Source: Excoecaria cochinchinensis (taxonomy: Eukaryota; Streptophyta; Magnoliopsida; Malpighiales; Euphorbiaceae). From it: a stretch of DNA of 64,000 bases. Shown piece by piece: positions 46,345 through 59,200 of this stretch (within the stretch, counting starts at the first letter, position 1; every line of letters starts with the position of its first letter). Below the pieces are notes generated by a model, which was given only the letters and a program-made list of their open reading frames with translations, was not told the origin of the DNA and ran no database searches. Position numbers and translations under genes: made by a program. Location: assembly GCA_947683425.1 (NCBI GenBank), contig CANTUQ010000055.1, positions 6,640,501-6,704,500 on the forward strand. Direction: 5' to 3'.

Positions 46345-49221
46345 TGTAACAGCCTGAATTATACCTTAGTAGCATTTGGTTAAAATAGGGTAATTGGATG
46401 AATCGAATTTGGGATATTTAATTTGAATTTAAGAGTAATTGAGAAATTGAGGACCCAATTGACTAAATGAAATAAGTTCAAGTGACTAATTTGTAAATGT
46501 TCATGATTAAAGTTAATGGAGGTTAATTAGTGTTAATCAAATTCAGATTTTACTAATGAGGATTAAGGAAGAGATAGTGGAATCTAAGCGTCTTCCTTTG
46601 GCTTTGCCACTTCAGTAATTGCATGCATTGGTGGAGAAAGAGGTGGATTGGCATGCATGTAGGAGAGAGAACTTCCTTAAGTTGTTGCATATGGGTCAGC
46701 TGCCTCTCCTCTCTCTATTCCTTCTTTCTTTTTTTCTTTCTTCTCTCCTTTACGTTTTTTCTTCTTATTCTTCTCCTTCTTTGTTTCTTCTCCTTCCTTT
46801 GTATATCAGGTATAATTTCTACTGATTTAGAAAAGAGATGCTTGCATGTGTGGTTTAATCGTCTAGTCAAGGTAAGAGGTTGAGATAGTTTGATCATCTT
46901 CTTCTTCTCCTTTTCTTTTAATATGAGCTAGAAGTAATTACTTTATTCCATTTCTGGAATTTGATTTTGCATGTGGTGGTGGCTATGAGTTAGTAAGAAA
47001 AAGGAAGGAAGAGGAGTGATGATCAAGGTGTCATGTGAGCTTAAGTGGAGCTAAGGAAATTGAGGTTTTGGAACTAATTGTTTGTGTGTGTGTTAATTGA
47101 TTGCTTGTGTACACTAAGTGTGTAAATTGTGTTTTTTGGTGTGTTGAATTGAAGAAATGAACATGTTGAGTGATAATGAATGTCATGAGTTGATTGACCT
47201 AAGATTGAACCCTAATTTCGGATGAATTGTGAAATGCTGTATTTATACTAATGAATGAACTTTGATAAGAAGGTGTTTATGCTGTGATGTGTATAATTGA
47301 GTTAGGGAAGTGTATTATGAGTGTGATGATAAAATGATGCTAAATAGGTTAGTTTGTAGTTAATGAGTTGGAAGTCAAAAATTGAGTTAAGGTCTGTTAT
47401 AACTTGAGTTGTATGGCTATAAAAATGAATGGGGTTGATGGGATTAGGTTCTTATGATATTTATCTATAATTGTTTTAGAAATGATCATAATGAATTGAG
47501 AGCTCTAAAGTCTGCAAAAGTGAATTAAATTGTAACTAATTCTATAAGAGGGCCTTTTGGAGCATGTTGTGTTCCTTGGGCCATAACTCCTTGAGTTTTA
47601 ATGAAATTGAGATGAGGATTGTGCCTACTACAAGTTAACATATATATAAATAAATGATTAGTAGAGCATGTTGGTTAAAAATGTCATTAAAGCTAAATTT
47701 AAAGGTCATATGCACGTAGTAGGAAAGATGTGTTTATAGAGTAAGTTTTTACGTACGTGTCTCTTGACCTTTAGTGACTCTTTTGCCCATATATCGAGAT
47801 CCAAATTGGAGCAGAAACCTAAGATTCGCACCTAAAAATGTCTCAGAGATATGGTTGAGCAACTTTTAGCTATAAGTGTCCCAAAAGTTGCCAAAATAGA
47901 GGTGTCTCTACTTTGGCCAGCTCATTGGAGTAGTTATGGTTGTATAACTCATATCTAACGTTTTAGATGTCCAAATGACATGAAATGTGTTTCATGTGAA
48001 ACTTAACTTCCTAGGGAACAAATTTTAAGGGGAGTTTTGTCTAAAAATGAGGTTTAGGTGTTGATATATGCTTTTACAAATTAGGTAATAAAGCAGTCCC
48101 GAGTTTTACATTCTATTTTGTTAAATTTTGGTATGTCATGGTGACAACTAATTCATTGCCACCATGACCAAAGCCTAGAGAAGGCAGAATGCTTATTTTT
48201 AGACCTCACGGTCACAACAAAGTTATAGCCACCGTAACCCCTTTTATTTTGACTATTTTATGTCTTTTTCTTCCCGAATTGAACCCGTATTGCACCGAAA
48301 CTTTCTAGGATCTATCCGATGCATGTTTAGGGCTAATAACTGAGTATAAGAATAGTTATCACTTGGGAAATACATATGAATATGATTGAGATTAGTAATA
48401 AACTAATGAAGTAATAATGTATAATTATATGAAATAGAAATTAGTCAAGTTAAATGACATTTAAGGAATATGATGCCATAATATATATGAGCATGTGTAG
48501 CATAAACAAGTATGCATAATTATGAGTTGAGATTAGGTTATACATCTATGAAGGATATCAAATGAAATGAGTTTGCTTAATATGATTATGAGCCATGTGT
48601 ATGTGTGTAAAGAGGTTTGATTGTATATGAGGAAAATATGAGCATGATTGAAATGAATGAGATATGTAAGAGGATGACTTAATGTTTGTAATGAATACAT
48701 ATATATATGATTTGTATGAGTCAAATGATGAAGTGTGACATACCTTGAATTTCATTCTGCCGGATTTGGTTGGTATGTCACGGTGACAAATAAATGGTTG
48801 CCACCGTGATGTACCCAGAGTTTACTTTCTATTTTGTGTAATTAGTATGTCACGGTGACAACCATATGGTTGCCACCGTGAGGTACCCCTGTTTTACACA
48901 ATGTACTATAGAACTTGAATAAATTATATATACATGTATAATCAATAATGCAAACATGTCTAACATCATCTAATGTGGATTATTATGTGTCAAGTGCTAT
49001 GATTAAGTATGATAAATGTATGTGATTGATGAATGAGGGCTTGCTTGATAAGCCATGTGAATGTGTAAATTACAGTTTATACTACGTTGCTTTATGGGTT
49101 ATTCTATGAACAAGATAACGCTTGATCAAATGAATAAATAACTGGATTTAATAATTGTAACCTGCTAGTCAAGTAGTAGATAGATAGGCATACCTATAGG
49201 GTCTAAGTGCTGCAGCCCAAT
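46345..49221 (+). repeat. LTR D, Tekay-like, 5' part
   Basis: Starts TGTAACAGCC. It has a donor CAAG|GTAAGA (46872-46877), a palindrome array (48120-48890), and the small motifs GGCATACC and GGGTC. It is cut at 49221 by G; CCAAT (49217-49221) is the left target copy. The rest should lie right of the window. The matching flank of D itself is not visible. Confidence 0.72.
48120..48890. repeat. CACGGTGACAACC palindromes in LTR D
   Basis: At least four inverted repeats, the best at 48845-48886 around CACGGTGACAACCATATGG. The motif is shared with B. Confidence 0.78.
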
Positions 49222-50512
49222 TGTGACGCGCACCAAACCCCGTGGAGGCCCCAAAGACTCGCTTTTAGGGCTTTCGGGATGAGGTTCATGAAACTTGCAA
49301 GTGAAACTGCAAGGGTGTCTATTTCGAGAAATAAGGAGGTTTTATGGAGTCATCACCAAATAAAACATTAGGAAAGTTCGTCTAGCCTCAGTAAGCCTAA
49401 GACAGCACAGCTATGTCCATCATAGGCAAGCCGGAGGTGTCTTGGATGCCACATCCTAATATTAGCATGGCCCTCTCGGCCTTGCACTTGGGCAAACCAG
49501 AGGTTTCTTGGAGGCCCCACCCTAATAGAACGTTAGGATGGCCCTCTCGCCTCGTGGCGCCTAGGACTGTGCAAGTTTTGAGCATTTTTACAGGACACAA
49601 GAGGTGTCTTGGAGGTCCCATCCCAATAGAACATTGAGATGGCCCTCTCGCCTCGTTGAGCCCAAAGACCAGAGATGATTCGGGACTTCTCATTTATTCA
49701 TACCTTTGAACTTAAAATTTCATCCCTTTTGTCATACGTTTTGATGCAATAATTAATCACATAATAAAATAAAAAATTAAAATAAGGGTAAATAAAATAG
49801 ATTACAATAAAACTAGGGGCGGAATACAACCCCCATTATAAAATGAAATGTAAATCATACATAAAATGGGGTATTTATTATTGATGAGAACATTGGTCCT
49901 CGCATGCATAGGTAAAGAAAATGATTTTAAAGTGACAATTTATTTGGATGAAAAACTAGGACATTGGACCCATTTTGTTAGAAAAAATCTCAATTTACTA
50001 ATATAAAACTTTATGCGACTTTTTAATTAACGTGCATGAAAATAAACAAACTTATTACAAATTACATATTAAATAATAAAAGCGAAATAATACTAAAAAT
50101 GCTAAAAAATACATCCCATGAAAATGGCGTCTTCAAACTTCCATGGGCTCCCACTCGCCATTGAAAAGGCTGACACATAAAAAATAAGTATTAAAATAAA
50201 AACACAAATAAAGATGATGTTAGCAATAAAAAATGGATTTAAACATATAACATGTAAAAATGAATTAAAATAAATAAAACAACATGCATAATGTATGACA
50301 AATCAATTAAATGACATAATAAAATAAACAACTTAACATATTAACATTTAACATTCATAAAAAGCATCAATGATAAAAATAACAACAAGAATAAAATTTA
50401 ACATGCATGAAAACATAAAAATAATAATGATGATGACAACAATAATAAATTATTATAATAAACAAAACTAATAAAAATAATAATAATGATAATAATAATG
50501 ATAAATAATAAC

Positions 50513-50588
<76 letters not shown>

Positions 50589-51841
50589 GACACAATAACA
50601 TCAAAAAAGATGAACAATCAAATTAAATATGCAAGAATAAAATGAAAATAAAACAAGCCAATCATGCTAAAACATGTTAAATGATAATACTAATAATAAC
50701 AATAATATATGAACAAAAATAATGATAATAATAACAATATGAATAATTAAATAAACAATAAGAATAAGAAATAATAATATGAACAATTAAATAAAAAATA
50801 GGAGCTAAAAAGACAGATCTAAGAGAATTTACAAGTTAGTAACTAATTGTAAACAAAAATTAAAAATTAAAAATAAATTAAAATTGGAGCCAAGATTGCT
50901 TACTCTCAAAATTGGATGTGATGAATGAATTTGGATGATAAATTTCCTTACTTTGATTTAAAAAAATAAAATATAATGTAATTTTATCCCAAGAACAAAT
51001 AATTGATTTATTTGTCTTAAGGAAAAAATTATGAAAAATAAGAAGTAAATTCCCAAAAACAAATAATTGATTTATTTGTCTCTAGAATTGACTTAATAAA
51101 ATCAAATTAGAACACTTGGAGAATTTTTCTTGAAGAAGAAAAGAAGAAGAAGAAGAAGAGAGAGAGAAAACATTATTTTTCTTAAGAAAAATCCCCCCTA
51201 ATTCTCTAAAAAAAATGATTTTATACTCCCCAAAAAAATTCAGATTTTTAATGGAAAAATTAAATTAATTTAACTCACATTAAACCCAAAAAACTGAATA
51301 ATTTGAAGAGTTTAGAAGATAAAAGGTCTTTAGAATTAAAATCTACAAAATAAATGAGTTAAAACCCCTAAAAAATGAGCAAAAACGGCCAAAAATGGAT
51401 TGGGGGCTGATCGGGCGTCGGAGGCGCGCGCAGGGGTGAGCGACGACTGAGCGTAGCGCGCTAGCCCAGCTGCGCACGCGATGCGCAGGCCATCGCTTGC
51501 TTGCGCGGGAGACGGCCTGCCCGTCGCTCGCGCACAGTACGCGCGATCGGCGCTGCGCGTCGCCCTGCTCGCTGGGGCGCTGCCGTACCCCCCACACTCG
51601 CAAATTTTTTTTTTTAAATTTTTCCTAAAACACAATAATTTCGAAACATACCCTTTTTGTCTCAAAATAATTTTTAAAACATTTAAAATATTTTTTTTAA
51701 AACATTTTTATTTATTGCTAATAAATCAAATCGACAAGGAAATCGTCACTTCCAACTTTCATTTTTTACCTATAAAAAGGCACAATTAATTTCATCATTG
51801 GATAATCCTGATCTAGGTTGACTCGGGACCCGGTGTCTACA
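49222..51841 (-). repeat. 3' LTR of G (2,620 bp)
   Basis: TGTGACGCGC...GTGTCTACA on the plus strand, followed by the complement of a purine tract, so element sense is minus. It has a GC-rich island at 51410-51600 and an AAT/ATG-rich tract at 50514-50585. Of the Tat-type LTRs here it is closest to the solo LTRs at 10364 and 38984. Confidence 0.9.
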
Positions 51842-51860
51842 GTTGCCTCTAATTTTGGGG
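51842..51860 (-). other. Polypurine tract of G
   Basis: The minus strand reads CCCCAAAATTAGAGGCAAC before the LTR. It is a weaker purine run than in the complete element but placed identically. Confidence 0.6.
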
Positions 51861-51969
51861 AAGCTAGTACACTAGTGTCTAGATGAGCCTAAACTCAGAA
51901 AAGGAAAGAGGTGCGTACCTGAGGAAGCCGTCGTTCCGGACTGGACGATGCTGTTGGGGTGGTTGTCGC

Positions 51970-52544
51970 CATGCTGTCGGCGTGTTGAAGAGGTAGTACC
52001 GTGATCGTGCAAACCCTCCGTGGAGTGGTAATGCCATCATCGTGCTAACCCTTTTGAAGTGGTAGTGCCATGGTCGTGCTAACCCTCCGTGGAGTGGTAG
52101 TGCCGCCATCATGCTAACCCTTCTGAGATGGTTAAGCGGTAGTGCCGTGATCGTGCTAACCCTCCGTGGAGTGGTAGTGCCATCATCGTGCTAACCCTTC
52201 TGAAGTGGTAGTGTCGTGGTCGTCCTAACCTTTCCTAGAATGGTAGTGTCGCCATCGTGCTAACCCTTCCGAGATGTGAAGCAGTAGTGCTGTGATCGTG
52301 CTAACCCTCCGGGGAGTGGTAGTGCCGTCATCGTGCTAACCCTTCTGAAGTGGTAGTACCGTGGTCATGCTAACCTTCCGTAGAATGGTAGTGCCGCCAT
52401 CGTGCTAACCCTTCTTGAAGTGGTAGTGTCGTGATCGTGCTAACCTTCCGTAGAATGGTAGTGCTGCCATCGTGCTAACCCTTCTGAGTTGGTGAAGTGG
52501 TAGTGCTGTGATCGTGCTAACCCTCCATGGAGTGGTAGTGCCAT
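51970..52544 (-). repeat. Higher-order tandem array in the 3' UTR of G
   Basis: Units of about 35 bp built on GTGCTAACCCT...GGTAGTGCC. Four units form a longer repeat of about 146 bp: GTGC(A/T)AACCCTCC follows GTGATC at 52007, 52153 and 52298, then at 52514 after two extra units. The array is cut by H and resumes at 55465. Confidence 0.85.
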
Positions 52545-55464
52545 TGTGACGCACGCCGGATCCCCGCGGCCGCCCGTTCGACCGCCCGCACGTGGGCGAT
52601 CGGGGCATTTGTGGGTCCGTCAACAGCTTGTGATAAATCGCAAGTGCGTCTATGTTGGGCAACAAGGAGGTTTCATGGAGTCGCCACCCAATAGAACATT
52701 GGGAAAGTTTCTCTCGCCTCGGAGAGCCTAAGACTTGCGCATTTTATCCATATTGGGCCATGAGACCTAGGATTAACGTCTAAGTCTCGTGACACGAGAG
52801 GTGTCTTGGAGGATAACCTCTAGCCTCTTGAGCCCAAAGACCAGAGCAGGGTTCGGGACTTCTCATTTATTCGTACCTTGATTAATATCATAATTAAGTT
52901 TTGAATTCATTGTTTCATCAACTTTCCACACAATGCAATTTTAATTTAAAGGCGCAATCATTCATATCAAAAGCGGTAAATGTAAGCAAAATATAAAATA
53001 AAGCATTCAAAAACAAATTACAATAACACTAGGAGCGGAATACAACTCCCATTTATAAAGGTGAAATGCATGCATAAAACGGGTTATTAATTAATAGTGA
53101 GAACATTGGTCCTCGCATGCATATTTATTATGAAACAGTTTTGATGTGATGATTTATTTGGGTATGAAAAATTAGGACATTGGTCCCCTTTTATTTAGAA
53201 AAAATGTCAAGTTAATTAATAAAAAACGTTTTTGTGATTTTCTTTTTAGCGTGCCTAAATAAAGAATTTTACAAGAAAATTATATGACAAAATTAAATAA
53301 AATATTACAAACCAAATGAGCCTTTTTGGACCTCCCGATGTGCTCGCAAAAACGCCAAAGCGAAAAAAAATGAGTTTAGACATAAAAACAAAATACAAAT
53401 AAAATAATGTTAGTGATTAAATCAATTAAATCGATTAAACATACAAAATAATGAATAACAAATTAAAATAAAATAAGATGATATGAAAAGAATGATAATG
53501 GAATCAAAAATATTAACAAACCAAAATAAAATGAGAAACATGCATTATATGTGATAAATGATTAAATGATGTGATGAAAATAAAATATGACATGTTAATT
53601 AATACATGTAAAAATATGCACATGATGAAAATAATGATGATAAGTGAAAAATAATGAATGAATAAATCATAATAAATCAATCATGTAACAATGATAAAAA
53701 GAATAATAAAAATTAGTAAACAAAAGAATGATGAAAACAATTAAATGGAACAATATGATTAATTAAATATGTTCACAAATGATATAAACCATTTACATGG
53801 CAAAAAGATCAATTAAAATGAATTTATTAATTACATGTTAAAAATAATGATGAATTAAAGTGAAATAAATTAATTACATGTTAAAATTAATAAACAATCA
53901 ATATTTATATGAATAAAAATCAAATCATATATAAACAATTAAATAGAACGAATATAAAATCAATACAACAAATGAATAGATTAAAAACAATAAATAAATA
54001 CAATAAAAACAATAACATATACATGAATAAATAAAATAAAATAAAATTGAAATTGAAATTGAAATTGAGCCTAGAATATTCACCCTCAGAGTATTGGATT
54101 GATGAAGGAAAAGTGATGATCGATTTCCTTGTTTGATGATTCACAATGTTAGAGTGAAATATGATGAAAATGTTGGAATTTTATTCCAAGAAACATGAAA
54201 AAAAATGATAAAAAATTCTTTAAGAACAAAGAATTGATACCTTTGCCTAAAGAAATGATTTTGATAAAAAAAAAAAGTTTTATTGATTAAAATAAAGAAA
54301 AATTGATTGAAGTTTTATCAAATAAAAATTAGATTTTGATGACAAACAATTATTTTATTTGTCTCAAAATCAATTTTTTTATCAAAAAGAGATTCAAAAC
54401 AAAATCAATGAAAAAGTTTTATTGAAAACAAAATAAAAGAAGAAAAACAATTTTGAGAACAAATAATTATTCTATTTGTCTCAAAAATTGAATCAAACAA
54501 CAAAACTTCCTCTAAAAAATATGTTTAGAAGAAATTAGGTTGGAAAAAGAATGAAACAATTGATTTTCTTTTTGATTTTTGGTTGGGGAATAAATCTGGA
54601 ATTTTAGAAGAGAAAATAGAAGAAGAAGAAGAAGATGAAGAGAAAAATCTGGTCTAAAAAAATGTGGAGAGAGAAGAGGCTCATTTGATTTCATCATAAA
54701 CTATTTATAGGATAAAATAGGTTGCCCTAATTTAATTAAGGAAAAAACCTATTTTAACCCAAAATAATTTTATTTTTAATGATAAAATCAAGTTTTATTA
54801 TTTAATTACCTAAAAAAATATTTTAGAATTTAATTTGAAGTCAAAAACCCCAAAAAAATGGGATAAAAAACGGATTTTTGGGTGAAAAAATCGGAAAAAA
54901 GGCTGAAAAGAGGAAAAAAAAGGATCAGACCCTGTACCGACGGCCGGAAGCCCGTCGCCAGAGGGACGCCGCCCGTCGCTATAGAGTGACGGGGACTCAC
55001 GCGGCAAGGCGCGCGAGAGCCATGCGGAGGTCGGGCAGGAATCGCGCGCGGCACGCAACGCTGCGCGTCGCTCTTTAGCGACGCACGGCATTGGCGACGC
55101 TGCTCGTCGCCAAATCGCGCCCAGCGCGCTGGGCGCCTGGGCGTCGGCGTGCTGGGCGCCTGCGAGCCGGGCGCCAGCGCGCCTGCGCGCTGCCGCGCCC
55201 GACACTCGCGGTCCGAAATTTTTTTTTTTTTTATTATTTTTTTTCTATTTTTTTAAATTTTTAAATTGACTAAAAACACCATAATTTTAAGCCCCCATTT
55301 TTCAAAATTAATTTTTTTAAATCTTTTTTTATTATTTTTTAATTTTTCACTCTAAAATGCAAATTTGACGAGAAAACCATCACTTTTAACCTTTTAAGCC
55401 TGTGAAGGCAATTATCATCATTGGGTAACTTCGATCTAGGCTTACTCAGGACCCGGTGTCTACA
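52545..55464 (-). mobile_element. Solo LTR H, Tat/Ogre-type (2,920 bp)
   Basis: TGTGACGCAC...GTGTCTACA with perfect GCCAT flanks (52540-52544, 55465-55469), inserted in G's tandem array. It has a good TATA box in minus sense (CCTATAAATAG, near 54708-54718) and a GC-rich island at 54935-55210. No internal sequence is present. Confidence 0.92.
54935..55210. repeat. GC-rich hairpin island in H
   Basis: Perfect hairpins GCGTCGCT-CTTT-AGCGACGC (55065-55084) and GGCGACG-CTGCT-CGTCGCC (55093-55111). In minus sense it lies upstream of the TATA box. Confidence 0.8.
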
Positions 55465-55519
55465 GCCATCATCGTGCTAACCCTTCTGAAGTGGTGCTGT
55501 CTATGAGCCATTTGGTTGA

Positions 55520-55700
55520 TTGCCCCCTGGGAGGTCTTTGGTTGATTGCTTGGATTGATGCTTGAATTGATGTTTGGATTGATGTCGTTTTGTTTGGTTG
55601 CCCCCTGAGTGGTCTTTGGTTGATTATTGGATTGGTGCTTGAACTGATGTTTGGATTGATTTTGTTTTGGGTAGTTGCCCCCTGAGAGGTCTTTGGTTGA
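55520..55700 (-). repeat. 78-bp tandem repeat in G
   Basis: TTGCCCCCTG...GGTCTTTGGTTGAT recurs at 55520, 55598 and 55675. The period is 26 codons and the minus strand is open across it (55835-55446), giving a repeated Gln/Asn/Lys-rich peptide, but coding is not shown. Confidence 0.75.
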
Positions 55701-55859
55701 TGCTTGGATTGATGATCTGTTTGATGTCATCACTCGCCTTTTGTTGGTGTCCGTATCGAATCTCTCTTTCTTCAAAATTAGAAAACCAAATATGCAGGAA
55801 AAATAGTGAGCATGCACGTGAAATGCATGAGTCATGCAGAAATGCAGGATAAGAATTCA

Positions 55860-56244
55860 TCTTAGTGGACTTGGAGATGATAGCCGGGCTAGCTACAATT
55901 GCGATAGGATCGATGCCTTTTGAAGCTGCTTTTGAATTTCATGTCTTTGGAATTGTGAGGTTCTCATATGATACTTGTAGTCATTTTTTGAAGGTAGTGC
56001 GTCCCTTGTGGTTTTTCACACTAGCTTTTCTTAGCGGAAAATGCGTCATTGCGGATTTTCACATAACCATGTGCCTTGTTTTACCTGGAATGGACCCAAC
56101 CAATCTAATGGCTTTTTTTTTTCTTTTTGATGGATAGACTGCCTGTTTCCAGGTTTTCACCCTATCCCTTTGCCTAACTTTTGCTTAGAGCGCCAATTAC
56201 GATATTCATCTCTAACGGCTTTTTTTTTTATAGATTGCTGAAGC
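55860..56244. other. Remnant of antisense-gene region in G
   Basis: GTAGTGCGTCCCTTGTGG, TTTTTCACACTAGC, GCCTAACTTTTGC and two poly-T tracts match the intron of the antisense gene in the complete element. The frame at 55865-56137 has no recognised domain. It is cut by E after GAAGC (56240-56244). Confidence 0.55.
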
Positions 56245-59200
56245 TGTCACACCCCAACCTATACTATGGAGACTTCTATTCGGATTAGAGGAAGAAGAAT
56301 CCAAGATAGATAGGAGTGTCACATCCCACTAGAGTAAACAAGTAAACATCACATAAATAGAGTGACATATCCAGGACAATTAAAAACTTTGAAAGAAAGA
56401 AGAGTGATACATAAGTGTGTAAATATTTACATAGAGTATAAATATTACATCAGAATCTTTATCTATTATTACATATACATATTACACAGATATACAAAAA
56501 TTCCAAATTACAAAAGCTGAACAAGATACAAAACTTCTAGCTCCTATATGTGGCCGACTCTGCAGATGCGCAACTCGAACAGAAGCAAACCTGCCACCTG
56601 CATGGGGAAAAGAACCCGTGCTAAGCGATAACGCTTAGTGGGGAAAAATACATGAAAATATAGACGGCCATTCACAACGGTCTCCAAGGCATAACACATA
56701 TACAAGAGTGAATGCATAAAATTCTGACAGACAATTATATATGCTTGCATAATATAGCCATGCACTCAAATGCTCTTAACCATGTTCATACACTTAGTAA
56801 TTAACACAACCACTTATTATGCAAAATCATTATATTTATCCAAACATATTTTTATTAATGCCAAAAGATATATATGTCAGCCCAAACCCAAGAGACGGCG
56901 TCAAAACATCACACTTCCACTGCATAAGCCTATTACATAAATTATCATGCCATAAAACGTGAACATATAATAACATATCGAAATGACTACTATAGCTAAT
57001 AACAAGGACCTATATAGCATCGTAGTCAATTTATTACATATGCTAGATCAAGATCACACTCATAAATATGCAAATCGGTACACTTGATCTTAATAACTAA
57101 CAATACATATTAATTTATCCTATTACTATACAGAAATATAGTGTCCACATTATGTAACACACCGACTTCACATACACATGCTATAAACAAGACTATTTAC
57201 AGATAACAGCAAAGGTACAATATATAGGTCAGAGTTACGTTTAGCCTGCTCAGAGACTTGTAAGCACCTTCACATATCTCAAAATTATACCCATACGGAT
57301 ATCACATTCTTATGTTCGTAACTAATCAGATTCGCATGTTTGTAAACACAGAATAACAAACAATACACCTGCTGACTCATAATAGTGGATAACGAGTACT
57401 GAATTGTACCTTACGGGTACGAATCGAACACATAATATAATGTACCATACAGGTATAAGTCGAAAGGCAACATTTCATTGAACAGGACCTTAAACAAGAT
57501 CCATACACATACACATAATAGGGGTTCGCGAGGAACCATTCGGGGACCTGATCAGGGTCCAAATCGTTCAAAGGGGTGCTGCAGCTACACATACATAGAC
57601 TCTATTAGGCATGCCTAACTATCCACTAGACTGACTCTCGCAGGTCATGCATCATACCAATCATATTTCAAATTACATAATTTATATCATTGCACATAAT
57701 CAGCAATAGATGAGACATATGAATAAGGTCATAAAATCAATCATGTATCATACAATTTACACTTAAGCATAACATAATAATCTTAGAGAGATATCATAAG
57801 TATAGATATGCATAATACATTCAATTATATTAACATACTTAATAAAATAGTCAAAGAATAAACCTAAAGGCATCACAAGTTCGGAATTTAAACATTGGAA
57901 TCACCAAAGAAAACTCATTCAACACAACACATCTGTCGCGCTCGCGATCCCTGTCGCGCTCGCGACAGAGACCATAGTCTCTTCGCTGCACGCGCGCGAC
58001 GGACTTCGCGATCGCGGGAAGGAGAGAAGGGCCCAGCTCTGTCGTGCTCGCGATGTTATCGCGATCGCGATAGAGGGCAAGCATTGCTATCGCGGGGTCG
58101 TGACAAGTCGCGTGCTTGCGATAGGACAGGCCAACAATATGCTCTGTCGCGATCGCGACGGTTGTCGCGCTCGCGACAGAGAGCAGATAAGCTATTGCTG
58201 TCGTGGGGTCGCGATAGCGTCGCGTGCTCGCGACGGCACAGCATCAAAATCACCGGTCTCTGTCGCGCTCGCGACAGTGTCGCGCTCGCGACAGTGTCGC
58301 GATCGCGACAGTGTCGCGATCGCGACAGAGTCATGATTTCGAAAATCTGCAGAATTTTGCAAGATCTTTCCTTCCTCAAACTCACCCACAAACACACGAA
58401 ACACATCCAAAGGTCTCTTACCTCATCTCCAGCCAGTCACACATCATTGACAACTTAAATCCAACATTCGTATCAAGTATTTTAATAAAGCATGCCATTA
58501 ACAATATCCATATACACGATCTATAATAACAACATTATTCGTCAATCATCTCAATCGCACCCACATTAAATGCATTCATACATATGGTACATCATGCTAA
58601 GGTTACTCATGAGACCATCACATAATAGCACTCATCAATAAATAAACCTTCATGGAGTTATATCTATTATTAATTACTAGTTAAATCACCAATCTTAATC
58701 ATACTCATAAGTTTTTCCCAAAGACAACAACTTATATACCCACTTAAATACCCTAAACATGCATAAGAACTTATGGGAAAGGTACGGGATTGATCCGGGT
58801 CAACCCTAGACTCAAAAATAGAGAAGAAAAGGCTCAAAACATGCTTTTCTATCGCGAGGTCGCGACCCTTGTCGCGCTCGCGACAGAGGCTCGCCTCAGC
58901 AACCTTAACAGACTGCTTTTTACTACTAACTAGAATCGTGAAAACCGACCTCTAAACCTCATTTTTAGGAAAAGTGTTCTTCTTAGAAAATGTTTCGCTA
59001 CGTCTTAACTTGCAAATGAAATAAGTTTCAGGTCAATTGGACATCTATAACTCGATATATGAACTCCACAACCTATACTGGTCAAACAACCCGACACAAA
59101 AAGAAACACTACGGTGTCATCCAAAATTCAGGGTCTTAGAGCAAGATTTAGTCTAAGGATATTTCTGAAACTTTTAAAGTAATGGCATTCATGGTTCTAA

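Larger units (their letters stand above)
49222..56244 (-). mobile_element. Tat/Ogre-type element G, 3' part, interrupted by solo LTR H and by E
   Basis: In element sense: (missing 5' part), remnants of the antisense-gene region (56244-55860), tandem arrays, a purine tract (from 51842) and the 3' LTR (51841-49222). The gag-pol should lie beyond the E insertion, outside the window. G is younger than D and older than H and E. Confidence 0.82.

Noticed and set aside
51879..52665. ORFs with repeated His/Tyr/Arg peptides
   Set aside because: Translation of the 35-bp tandem repeats; the second frame crosses the H insertion boundary.
54810..55205. 131-aa Ala/Arg-rich ORF
   Set aside because: Lies in the GC-rich island of solo LTR H; no domain and no conservation with the equivalent frames of other LTRs.
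57930..58335. Possible CRISPR-like array
   Set aside because: Units abut without unique spacers, and the context is a plant LTR.
57895..58458. 187-aa ORF rich in Arg-Asp-Arg repeats, and its antisense twins
   Set aside because: The peptide is a translation of the TCGCG palindrome array, open on both strands; the other LTR of E breaks it.
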